Shown: positions 28,604-36,755 of the stretch, piece by piece
How positions within the stretch are numbered: position 1 is the stretch's first letter
How the letters are laid out: each line of letters starts with the position of its first letter
The notes under the pieces: model-generated
Databases searched by the model: none
The model's input: only the letters and a program-made list of their open reading frames with translations
What the model was told of the DNA's origin: nothing
Program-made: the position numbers and the translations under genes
Assembly (NCBI GenBank): GCA_951800645.1
Contig: CATOIK010000003.1
Location: forward strand, 1 to 64,000
DNA length: 64,000 nucleotides
Direction: 5' to 3'
From: an uncultured Eubacteriales bacterium
GTDB lineage: Bacteria; Bacillota; Clostridia; Lachnospirales; Lachnospiraceae

Positions 28604-29710
28604 TTATATCCTCTCTGCTGCTGTTTCTTGTCCGGAACTGCCTGAAAGGGCCGCTGCCACCGTCACCCCAGGATAAATCTGTTTTTTTATCAAAAGCCGG
28701 CCATTTTCTCCGGCACATTTTAAAGCTGCCCGCTCGCAGACATTCCCTACCCCTGTGATTTTCCCGACAAAGGCTGATTCCTGAAAGGAGCCTGTTACCT
28801 GCTTCAACTCCTCTGCAGAATAAACGGCTAATCCAGCTCCCAGAACTTCCGCCGCCTGTAAAAGCCCTGCCTCTTCTTTTTTTATATCAATGGTAGCCAC
28901 CTGGCCTATAGCATGCGTATCCAGCCGGTATTCTGCAAACACCTGCTTTACCGCTTCCAGGATGGTTTCCGCTGAGGTTCCCTTCCTGCATCCGATCCCG
29001 ACTGTTAAAACCTTTGGAATCAACCGCAGCGAAATAAACTCCGGTATTCCCTCTGTTCCGGGGAGACTGCCCTGTTTCCAGGTTACCCACACATTACAGC
29101 GGCACAGCCGGTTTTCCTGATAGCCCTCCGGCGCCTGCCATTTTTCCCGGTCATCGGAGAAAAATCCTACCGGCTCTCCGTTTACCAGAGCTGCCGCCGT
29201 CTGAACCGCCGCCGTCCGGTCAGATAAAAAAAGCCCCTGCTCCCTGGCCCACTGATCCACAGCCACCAGCCCCTGCCTGTCAGACGCTGTAGTGATGACC
29301 GGCTGGGCTCCCAGAACCCAGGCTGTCCTGCGGGCCAGGTCATTGGCCCCTCCCACATGTCCGGAAAGCAGGGAAATGGCATAGGTTCCCTGTTCGTCTA
29401 CCACCACCACCGCCGGGTCTGTCAGCTTATCCTTCAGATGAGGAGCCACTGCCCGCACTGCAATTCCGGCTGCTCCTATGTAAATCAGGCCGTCTGCCTG
29501 CTCAAAATGCGCTCTGGTCCAGTCCTCCAGGGAAAGCGCCCAGCCCTGAACGCCCCATTCCGATAACTCCCCGGCATCTTCCTGCAGCTCCGCCAAAAAT
29601 CGGGGACGGACATATCCGCGGCAATCTTCTCCCTGAGCCATAAAAGCTTCTGTCAGCCGAAGGCACAGCCGGCTTCCTGCCCTGGTAAAGCTGATGATTT
29701 TCAGTTTCAT
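28604..29710 (-). CDS. cbiG: Cobalamin biosynthesis protein CbiG
   Basis: MKLKIISFTRAGSRL start; LSGHVGGAND, VGIGCRKGTS motifs; ATGA overlap with cbiD. Confidence 0.92.
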   Translation of the reverse strand: MKLKIISFTRAGSRLCLRLTEAFMAQGEDCRGYVRPRFLAELQEDAGELSEWGVQGWALSLEDWTRAHFEQADGLIYIGAAGIAVRAVAPHLKDKLTDPAVVVVDEQGTYAISLLSGHVGGANDLARRTAWVLGAQPVITTASDRQGLVAVDQWAREQGLFLSDRTAAVQTAAALVNGEPVGFFSDDREKWQAPEGYQENRLCRCNVWVTWKQGSLPGTEGIPEFISLRLIPKVLTVGIGCRKGTSAETILEAVKQVFAEYRLDTHAIGQVATIDIKKEEAGLLQAAEVLGAGLAVYSAEELKQVTGSFQESAFVGKITGVGNVCERAALKCAGENGRLLIKKQIYPGVTVAAALSGSSGQETAAERI

Positions 29711-30906
29711 AAAGCGGCTTCTCCCAATCCTTTCTGTCTCCTCCAGCGCTGCAGCATAGCTTCCGCACCTTCTGTTTCTCCCAGTATATCGTATGCGGCA
29801 GAAAATGTCATTACCTGGACAGACACTTTTCCACCGCCCCACTGCTCCATATAAAAACGGGCCCGCCGGGCAGCCAATCTTAAAACATCCCTGGCAAGCC
29901 CGGCCTCTTTCAGAAGTCCCAGGGCCTCCTCCGTGGTATTGCACCCTCTTATCCGCTCCGGCAGACCATTTTCAGGCAGGCCCTTTTCTGCCATGGTGAC
30001 GGCTGTCAGCTCTGCCATCTGTTCCATTCGTCCGTCTCCGTATTTGGAGTGGGTGTTTCCCACTCCTGCAGCCACCTTCACCAGCTTACCGATGTGAGCT
30101 GCAAACAAAAGCTCCGAAATCTGCTCCTCTGCCGCACAGGCCACGGCCTGCTGCACAAAATTGCTGCAAACTACCGCCTGTCCCGTATCCACCTTCCTTT
30201 GCTTCTGCATAAACGCCTCTCCGTAATTTCCGGGTACCATAAGAAGTACAAAGCGGCCTGCAGCCGCCTCCATATGAATTTCCAGACGAATGGTTTCCAA
30301 AAGCGCTTCTTCGCTCATAGGCTTTACCAGGCCAGTGGTTCCCAGTACGGAAATGCCGCCTATAATCCCCAGCTTGGGATTAAAAGTCCGCCCTGCCAGA
30401 GCCTGTCCCTCTGGAATCTGGATCCGGATCAAAGCATTGCCGTCCCAGCCAGATTCCGCCAAAACCTGAAACACCTCTGAAAGAATCATCTGCCTTGGCC
30501 CTGGATTGATGGCATAGTGACCTTCCGGGCAGGAAAGTCCGGGCCGGGTTACCCTGCCTACCCCTTCCCCGCCAGTCAGATAAAGACCGGGATATTCCTC
30601 CAGAAAATATCCCTTTCCATCTTTTTTTAACCGCTCCATCTCCTCTAAGGAAACCGGTTCCACACCGGCGCAAATCCAGGCGCCGTCTGTCACATCTGGG
30701 TCGTCTCCTCCATCTTTTTTCACTGCAAACCAGCCAGGCTCCTGCTGCCAGGCCGTAACCGGCACTTCTAAGCTGCCTCCCTGAGGCAAGGCTAGGGAAA
30801 CGGTCTCTGCTATCTTCCCGGTCAACCAAAAAGAGGCGGCCGCCTTCGCCGCAGCCGCCCCACATGTTCCGGTTGTATAGCCCCACCGCAATTTCTTCTG
30901 TTCCAT
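29707..30906 (-). CDS. cbiD: Cobalt-precorrin-5B C(1)-methyltransferase CbiD
   Basis: LRWGYTTGTCGAAAAKAA N-terminus; TRPGLSCPEGHYAINPGPRQMI. Confidence 0.95.
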   Translation of the reverse strand: MEQKKLRWGYTTGTCGAAAAKAAASFWLTGKIAETVSLALPQGGSLEVPVTAWQQEPGWFAVKKDGGDDPDVTDGAWICAGVEPVSLEEMERLKKDGKGYFLEEYPGLYLTGGEGVGRVTRPGLSCPEGHYAINPGPRQMILSEVFQVLAESGWDGNALIRIQIPEGQALAGRTFNPKLGIIGGISVLGTTGLVKPMSEEALLETIRLEIHMEAAAGRFVLLMVPGNYGEAFMQKQRKVDTGQAVVCSNFVQQAVACAAEEQISELLFAAHIGKLVKVAAGVGNTHSKYGDGRMEQMAELTAVTMAEKGLPENGLPERIRGCNTTEEALGLLKEAGLARDVLRLAARRARFYMEQWGGGKVSVQVMTFSAAYDILGETEGAEAMLQRWRRQKGLGEAAL

Positions 30907-30937
30907 CTAATATCCATCCTTGTTTATGTAAAAGCAA

Positions 30938-30982
30938 GCGCAGAAACATACTTATAAGCAAGCTTAACGGCTGTTTCTGCGC
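30938..30982 (-). promoter_or_regulatory. Perfect 10-bp stem hairpin in the cbiD leader (attenuator candidate)
   Basis: GCGCAGAAAC / GTTTCTGCGC, followed on minus strand by TTGCTTTTA; alternative pairing TAACGGC/GCCGTTA possible. Confidence 0.55.
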
Positions 30983-31012
30983 CTGTTTTTCCGCCGTTAT
31001 GAACCGTTATCC

Positions 31013-31041
31013 ATTATAAATAATTTCTGACTGTTTGGCAA
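31013..31041 (-). promoter_or_regulatory. Promoter of the cobalamin operon (TTGCCA-N17-TATAAT)
   Basis: Minus strand TATAAT 31013-31018, TTGCCA 31036-31041, 17-bp spacer. Confidence 0.75.
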
Positions 31042-31075
31042 GGGGCAGCTTGCCGCCTTGCCATGGCCAAAATTA

Positions 31076-31288
31076 TCACCCTTCTTCTGCAGCCTTTTTC
31101 ATTTCCCGCTTTTTTTTCGCCAAAAGTCCGCCGATTCTTCCGCTTTCCTTGGCAGTCAGGCACCGCCATCCCTCTTTTATCACTCGGTCTCCCAGCCCCA
31201 GTTCCTCTGCAATTTCAAACTTTAACTGCTCCTCCGGTGTCATGTTATGGACATCAAAGGGCTCCTTCTTTTTACTGTTTTTAGACAT
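31076..31288 (-). CDS. Small acid-soluble spore protein, alpha/beta type (SspF-like)
   Basis: LKFEIAEELGLGDRVIKEGWRCLTAKESGRIGG resembles SASP alpha/beta core; 70 aa. Confidence 0.7.
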   Translation of the reverse strand: MSKNSKKKEPFDVHNMTPEEQLKFEIAEELGLGDRVIKEGWRCLTAKESGRIGGLLAKKKREMKKAAEEG

Positions 31289-31319
31289 AAACAGAGCACA
31301 CTCCTTTCTGCTTCTCTAG

Positions 31320-31348
31320 GAGTATGCCCTGTTTTTACCCATCTATTC
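31320..31348 (-). promoter_or_regulatory. Candidate sigma-G/sigma-F sporulation promoter (GAATA-N17-CATACTC)
   Basis: Minus strand GAATA 31344-31348 and CATACTC 31320-31326, 17-bp spacer, upstream of the SASP gene. Confidence 0.45.
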
Positions 31349-31360
31349 TATTCTGCCGCT

Positions 31361-31558
31361 TTAATATCCGGCCGGCTCCTGTGGAATAATCACTGCCGCC
31401 AAAAAATAAACCAGAATTCCGGTGCCAGAGCAGGCAAGCACTGCCCAGATCAGGCGAATCAGGGTAGGGTCAATGCCTAAATACTCTCCGATGCCTCCGC
31501 ATACGCCGCAGATCATCTGGTTCTTGCTTGATTTGTATAATTTCCGATTGGGATCCAT
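31361..31558 (-). CDS. PspC domain-containing protein
   Basis: KLYKSSKNQMICGVCGGIGEYLGIDPTLIRLIW. Confidence 0.9.
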   Translation of the reverse strand: MDPNRKLYKSSKNQMICGVCGGIGEYLGIDPTLIRLIWAVLACSGTGILVYFLAAVIIPQEPAGY

Positions 31559-31599
31559 AAGTGTTCCTCCTTTTTAATCTGGATTTTACAGGTTTCTAT

Positions 31600-32505
31600 C
31601 TATAAAGCATTCTGGGAAGCTGCCTCATACTGAATCATAATGCCTCCGCCTACACATTCCAGCTCTATCTCCTTCCCTGTGTGATTATCGATTCTGGTAT
31701 TTCCTATCTGGCCGCTGTAATCCACCAGGGTACTTCCGTTTAACATAATCTGACCGCCATTCCGCTCCACCTGGTAATCATAATCCCCAATATCTCCGGC
31801 CATTAGAAGTTCTACATCCCCAGATATACTTTCTACGGAAAGTCCGCCCTCTGTCACAGCCCTGCTGCTGATAGAGCCGGAAATAATCTCCAAATCCATC
31901 ATTTTCACAGTGCCGCCAAGAATCTCCATTCTTCCAGACACCAATTCTACAGACAGCTTATCTGCCTGTATCACTTCTGCTACAAAGTTTCCGGCTATGT
32001 TCTCTATATCCAGCTCGTGAAACCGAAAGCCCACCGGCACCAGAATCTCCAGATCCTTCATAGTCTTTTGGGGTTCCAAAATCTCCCTAAAATGCATCCG
32101 GGGCTGCCTCGGCAAAGAAATGTTAAGCTCTGTTCCTTCCTGCCGGAGCTGGAAACTAAGTCCCTCTCCATACTGACGAATCAGGATTTCATTCTCCTCC
32201 AGTTGTTCCGATTCCGTAATCCTGGCTGTTCCTGCACAATGCTCCACCTCTAATTCCGTCACGCCAGAAAAACTATATTCTTCCTGCAATGCTGCCGCCT
32301 GTATGGAATCCTGCTCTATACTTCTTTCCTCCACCGGATTTTCCCCATAACGATAGCGCCATCCGTTTCTGCCCATCCTGTCATAACAGCGAACGCCCAT
32401 CAGGCTGTTTCCGCCTCCATTCATAGTTGCCGCCGTGATCATGCCGATTCCCGCCGCCACCAGAATTCCCCCTGCGATCAAGGTCACTTTCATCCATTTT
32501 TTCAC
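31600..32505 (-). CDS. DUF4097-family (putative adhesin-like) membrane-anchored protein
   Basis: N-terminal TM then beta-repeat composition; GTG start overlapping stop of the DUF1700 gene. Confidence 0.7.
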   Translation of the reverse strand: MKKWMKVTLIAGGILVAAGIGMITAATMNGGGNSLMGVRCYDRMGRNGWRYRYGENPVEERSIEQDSIQAAALQEEYSFSGVTELEVEHCAGTARITESEQLEENEILIRQYGEGLSFQLRQEGTELNISLPRQPRMHFREILEPQKTMKDLEILVPVGFRFHELDIENIAGNFVAEVIQADKLSVELVSGRMEILGGTVKMMDLEIISGSISSRAVTEGGLSVESISGDVELLMAGDIGDYDYQVERNGGQIMLNGSTLVDYSGQIGNTRIDNHTGKEIELECVGGGIMIQYEAASQNAL

Positions 32506-33341
32506 GCCTGTTTCCTCCTTCCGTTGCGAAACAGTCTGCTTATAAACGCAACAATTTCCCGCACACACCAGGGCAGGAATCTGCCGTAAATCAAAACAGA
32601 CAGTGCAATTCCAATAAGCCCCAGTCCCAATACCAGGGTTCCTGCGCCCAAAGTCAGAAGACCGCCCCAGGGATTGGTAAACAGCAGTCCGAAACCTGCC
32701 ACAAGAAGGGCGATTGCTCCCAGCACTGCAGTCACAGTCAAAACTCCGATCAACAGCACGCCTCCAAGCAAAAGCAGAATCACTCCGGCAGCCGCCCCCA
32801 GAAGGGTTCCTCCTATGCCCAGGGCAAGAGGCGCCGCCACACTTAATATGATCAGCAGAAGACCTACCTTTAAAAGCCTCTTAAACCAGGTTCGGTCTAC
32901 ATAATCCTGTTTTCTGGCATTCCAGTTGCTGTCATCCCTCTGATTTTGACTGGTATGCCAGTCCTGGCTGCCGCCATTTTGGCCGCCCCGGCTCCAGTTT
33001 TCTTCTGGATTCCTGCTGTTTTTGCCATCCTGCCATCCATTTTCCTGTACCTCCGGCAGATCCTGGTGCTTTACCACCTGGTAATTTGGCTCTTTAAAGC
33101 GTTCGTCCTGATAGCCGGACTCGGTAAATGCACCGCCTTCCTCTAAATTCCCCATCAGCTCGCTGCGAATAATGGATGCCACCCGCTCCGGACTTCCAAA
33201 TTCCCGGATTGCCTGCTCCTCATGATCCTCTCCGGCTTCTTCCAGATAATCCCGGTAATAGGAGATGGCGTCCTCCTTCTCCTCCTCCGGAATATCCTGC
33301 AGAAGATATTCTAATTCTTTCATGAATTCTATTCTGTTCAT
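32502..33341 (-). CDS. DUF1700-family membrane protein
   Basis: MNRIEFMKELEYLLQDIPEEEKEDAISYYRDYLEEAGE N-terminus; TM-rich C-terminus. Confidence 0.8.
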   Translation of the reverse strand: MNRIEFMKELEYLLQDIPEEEKEDAISYYRDYLEEAGEDHEEQAIREFGSPERVASIIRSELMGNLEEGGAFTESGYQDERFKEPNYQVVKHQDLPEVQENGWQDGKNSRNPEENWSRGGQNGGSQDWHTSQNQRDDSNWNARKQDYVDRTWFKRLLKVGLLLIILSVAAPLALGIGGTLLGAAAGVILLLLGGVLLIGVLTVTAVLGAIALLVAGFGLLFTNPWGGLLTLGAGTLVLGLGLIGIALSVLIYGRFLPWCVREIVAFISRLFRNGRRKQA

Positions 33342-33345
33342 CTTC

Positions 33346-33660
33346 TTAAGCCTCCTCAAGTATTCTGGATATTTTCTGCGAATAACCGTGCCATTCTCCC
33401 CGGTAAAGGTTTAGCTGCGCCCGCCCGCTTTCCGTAATCCGGTAATATCTCCGATTGCGGCCGTCAATCGCCAGATCGTAAGTCTCCAGACAGTCTTCTT
33501 TCAAAAGCCGCCGAAGTACCGGATACAGGGTGGACTCTGAAATATCAATGACATCCCGCACATCCTGGGTAATCTTGTACCCATAGGTTCCCTGCTGCTC
33601 CCTGGACACCACCGCCAGAACAATGGCATCCAAAAGCGCTGCGCCTGTATTAAAAACCAT
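33346..33660 (-). CDS. PadR family transcriptional regulator
   Basis: TYGYKITQDV, SESTLYPVLRRL winged-helix signature; RBS AAAGG before MVFNTG. Confidence 0.9.
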   Translation of the reverse strand: MVFNTGAALLDAIVLAVVSREQQGTYGYKITQDVRDVIDISESTLYPVLRRLLKEDCLETYDLAIDGRNRRYYRITESGRAQLNLYRGEWHGYSQKISRILEEA

Positions 33661-33729
33661 ATCCAGCCCGCCTTTCTTTTTATTCTGTAAGTTTAGAGAA
33701 TCGTTCTTTTTATATAACATTTGTTGTGC

Positions 33730-33752
33730 GATATTATATAATGTATAATATC
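33730..33752. promoter_or_regulatory. Perfect palindrome over padR promoter -10 (candidate PadR operator)
   Basis: GATATTATA-TAATG-TATAATATC, 9-bp arms, overlaps TATAAT at 33733-33738. Confidence 0.55.
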
Positions 33753-33761
33753 TATGCCAAT

Positions 33762-33790
33762 ACTATACACCATATAATATTACATGTCAA
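33762..33790 (-). promoter_or_regulatory. Upstream candidate padR promoter (TTGACA-N17-TATAGT)
   Basis: Minus strand TTGACA 33785-33790, TATAGT 33762-33767. Confidence 0.55.
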
Positions 33791-33844
33791 TACTATATTA
33801 TAAAAATTTCAATAGTAGATTACTGTTCCGTTTTTATTTTAAGT

Positions 33845-33960
33845 CCGGTTCACCGGTCTCTCGCGCCGGGGCGCGTCTGCGTCCGCAGACATTTTCCTTA
33901 AGTGCGAAGTGCGCATCCTGCGGAGCGTTTCTGTTTCATAGGGCGAACTTTTCTATGAAA
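33845..33960. repeat. Intergenic GC-rich multi-hairpin element
   Basis: CCGGttcaCCGG, CGCGCCggGGCGCG, GTCTGCGtcCGCAGAC, TTTCATAG...CTATGAAA in tandem; no ORF. Confidence 0.5.
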
Positions 33961-33967
33961 TGAAAAA

Positions 33968-33994
33968 ACGCTGCAGGGAATCTCCCTACAGCGT
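33968..33994 (-). terminator. Rho-independent terminator of the ispH-rpsA operon
   Basis: ACGCTGTAGGGA/TCCCTGCAGCGT stem followed by TTTTTT on minus strand. Confidence 0.85.
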
Positions 33995-34030
33995 CTGAAT
34001 TTCATTTCTATTTTTTGGAACTGGCCGGAA

Positions 34031-35167
34031 TTACTCAGCGTCAACCTCTGCAGCAGCTACAGCCTCAATGTCTACATCAGCTACATCTGCATCCTCAACA
34101 GGAGCTTCCTGTACCGGAGCCTGCAGAGCCTTGATGCTTAAGCTGATTTTGCGATCCTCTCCGTTAAAGTCTACGACCTTAGCCTCGATAATCTCACCGA
34201 TGTTCAGCACATCTGCCGGTTTGTCAACATGGTCTCTGGAAATCTGAGAAACATGAAGCAGTGCGTCTACGCCCGGCTCCAGCTCAACAAATGCGCCGAA
34301 GTCTGTCATACGAGCGATGCGGCCGTTTACAATGTTGCCTACTGCGTACTTCTCAGCAGCCTTTGCCCACGGATTCTCCTCCGGGAACTTCAAGCTCAGA
34401 GCAATTTTCTCACCGCTGATGTCCTTAATCAGGGCACGAACAACTTCACCGGCTTTGAACACCTTCTTCGGGTTCTCTACCCGGCCCCAGGACATCTCAG
34501 AAATGTGAAGCAGACCGTCTGCTCCTCCTAAGTCGATAAATGCACCGAAATCGGTTACATTCTTCACCATGCCCTCTACGGTATCTCCAACATGGATTCT
34601 CTCAAACAAAGCTTTCTGCAGCTCTGCCTTTCTGGCAACCATGAGCTGTTTTCTGTCTCCGATGACTCTTCTTCTCTTAGGATTGAACTCGGTAATTACG
34701 AATTCAATTTCCTGACCTGCGTATTTGGTCAGATCCTTCTCATAGGTATCAGAAACCAGGCTTGCGGGGATGAAGACTCTTGCCTCCTCCACATTCACGC
34801 TTAAGCCGCCGTCTAATACCTGAGCAACCTTTGCAGTAAGCACTTCCTTGTTCTCGAAAGCCTCCTCCAGTCTCTTGTTGCCCTTGTCTGCTGCCAGTCT
34901 CTTATAGGAAAGAGCTACCTGGCCTTCGCCGTCATTTACCTTTACAACCTTGGCTTCCATTTCGTCGCCAACCTGTACCAGGTTTCTTAAATCTACGCTG
35001 GAATCATTGCTGTACTCGTTCTTCGGGATAATTCCGTCAGATTTGTAGCCAATATTCAGGACGATTTCGTCTTCTTTTACATCAATAACTTTACCAGTGA
35101 CAATCTCTCCTGTACGTATGGTTTTTAATGATTCCTCCAACATTTGTTCAAAACTTAAGTCTGACAT
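34031..35167 (-). CDS. rpsA: S1 RNA-binding domain protein (30S ribosomal protein S1 homologue)
   Basis: Four S1 repeats (GEIVTGKVIDVKEDEI, VGDTVEGMVKNVTDFGAFIDLGG, VGNIVNGRIARMTDFGAFVEL). Confidence 0.92.
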   Translation of the reverse strand: MSDLSFEQMLEESLKTIRTGEIVTGKVIDVKEDEIVLNIGYKSDGIIPKNEYSNDSSVDLRNLVQVGDEMEAKVVKVNDGEGQVALSYKRLAADKGNKRLEEAFENKEVLTAKVAQVLDGGLSVNVEEARVFIPASLVSDTYEKDLTKYAGQEIEFVITEFNPKRRRVIGDRKQLMVARKAELQKALFERIHVGDTVEGMVKNVTDFGAFIDLGGADGLLHISEMSWGRVENPKKVFKAGEVVRALIKDISGEKIALSLKFPEENPWAKAAEKYAVGNIVNGRIARMTDFGAFVELEPGVDALLHVSQISRDHVDKPADVLNIGEIIEAKVVDFNGEDRKISLSIKALQAPVQEAPVEDADVADVDIEAVAAAEVDAE

Positions 35168-35996
35168 TAGTATGAACCTCCTCAATAATTTGATTAGGGG
35201 TGGATGCCCCTGCTGTAATACCTACGCTGCGCACAGAATTCACACATTCAGGATTGAAATCGCCGAGTGACTGGATAAAGTAAGTGTTCTTACATTCCTT
35301 TTGGCATATCTCGTAGAGTTTCCGTGTGTTGGAGCTATGTCTGCCTCCTATCACAATCATAGCGTCCACTTCAGAAGCAATACGCCTAGCTTCCACTTGT
35401 CTTTCCTGTGTTGCATTGCAAATCGTATTTAAAACAAGTATATCATAACCCTTTTTCTCAAATTTTTCAACTAAATCTTGAAATTTATTGTAATTAAATG
35501 TCGTCTGGGCCACCACGCATAATTTTTCTCCGGGAGAAAGGGGCAGATTGTCTATTTCCTCAGCCGTTTCCACCACCAAAGTCCGCTCATCTCCCCAGCC
35601 CCGGATACCCGCAACTTCCGGATGCTCTGCATTTCCAACGATGATGACCCGCCGGTCCTTTTTCTGCTCCTCTACAATCCGGTGGATCTTTTTTACAAAA
35701 GGACAGGTGGCGTCTACAATGGTGATGCCCTGCTCCTCTAAAAGCCGGCAGATATGGGGGCCTACGCCGTGGGAGCGGATGATCACAATGGCGTCTGTCA
35801 GGCCTTTCAGATCTTCCTCCGTCTCAATTACCTTTACTCCCTTTTTCTCCAGATCCGCTACCACCTGCTCATTGTGTATGATGGGGCCGAAGGTGTAAAC
35901 CGGCTTTTGGGCTGTGGCAATCTGCTCATAAACTGTGTCCACCGCCCGACGAACGCCGAAGCAAAAGCCTGCCGTCTTTGCCACAATAACCTCCAT
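35148..35996 (-). CDS. ispH: 4-hydroxy-3-methylbut-2-enyl diphosphate reductase IspH
   Basis: AKTAGFCFGVRRAVD, DATCPFVKK, TAGASTPNQIIEEV. Confidence 0.96.
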   Translation of the reverse strand: MEVIVAKTAGFCFGVRRAVDTVYEQIATAQKPVYTFGPIIHNEQVVADLEKKGVKVIETEEDLKGLTDAIVIIRSHGVGPHICRLLEEQGITIVDATCPFVKKIHRIVEEQKKDRRVIIVGNAEHPEVAGIRGWGDERTLVVETAEEIDNLPLSPGEKLCVVAQTTFNYNKFQDLVEKFEKKGYDILVLNTICNATQERQVEARRIASEVDAMIVIGGRHSSNTRKLYEICQKECKNTYFIQSLGDFNPECVNSVRSVGITAGASTPNQIIEEVHTNVRLKF

Positions 35997-36745
35997 CAGC
36001 CCTCCTCCTCTACTGAAAAGTCTTCACCGCCTGCTCCACTTAAATTCAGCCCTTTGGAAAAAGCAGCAGTTATAATGGCCTCCACTACCTGCTCAATGGT
36101 AAGATTCGAGCTGTCTAAATAAACAGCGTCCTCCGCCTGCTTCAAAGGCGCAATTTCCCGGTTCATGTCCCGCTTATCCCGTTCGATTATATCTTGCTCA
36201 ATTTCCTGCAAATTACACGCCACACCCTTTTCTGTCAGTTCTTTGAAGCGGCGTTTGGCCCGGACTGCAGAGCTGGCGCTTAAAAAGACTTTTAAATCCG
36301 CCTCCGGAAGCACACAGGTTCCAATGTCCCGGCCATCCATAATCACATCGGTTCCCGCTGCCAGGCTTCTCTGCAGTCCCAGTAAATGGGCACGCACTGC
36401 CGGATAGGCGCTGACGGCAGAAGCCATGTTCCCCACTGCCTCTGTGCGGATCTCCCCGGATACATCCTCGCCGTTTAAAAGCACCTGCTGGGTTCCGTCC
36501 TGATAGCGGATGGTGATGCCTGCCTCTCCCACCTGACTGCTGACGGCGGCTTCATCAGTCCCCGCCACGCCTTTTCGCAGAAAATAAAGAGCAATAGCCC
36601 GGTACATGGCGCCTGTGTCCACATAGACAAACTCCAGCTCTCTGGCTACCTGCCTGGCAATGGTGCTCTTTCCGGCTCCTGCCGGTCCGTCAATTGCAAT
36701 GTTAAATGCGTTTCGCTCCATAACTGCTTCGCTCCTTTTGATCAT
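35996..36745 (-). CDS. cmk: Cytidylate kinase
   Basis: IAIDGPAGAGKSTIARQVA, YVDTGAMYRA, DGRDIGT. Confidence 0.95.
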   Translation of the reverse strand: MIKRSEAVMERNAFNIAIDGPAGAGKSTIARQVARELEFVYVDTGAMYRAIALYFLRKGVAGTDEAAVSSQVGEAGITIRYQDGTQQVLLNGEDVSGEIRTEAVGNMASAVSAYPAVRAHLLGLQRSLAAGTDVIMDGRDIGTCVLPEADLKVFLSASSAVRAKRRFKELTEKGVACNLQEIEQDIIERDKRDMNREIAPLKQAEDAVYLDSSNLTIEQVVEAIITAAFSKGLNLSGAGGEDFSVEEEG

Positions 36746-36755
36746 GTTATCCTCC

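Noticed and set aside
30907-31075. Canonical cobalamin riboswitch upstream of cbiD
   Set aside because: No B12-box-like sequence seen and leader too short; reported instead as a non-canonical structured leader
33721-33840. CRISPR-like or AT-repeat array upstream of padR
   Set aside because: The repeats are promoter/operator half-sites, not regularly spaced direct repeats with spacers
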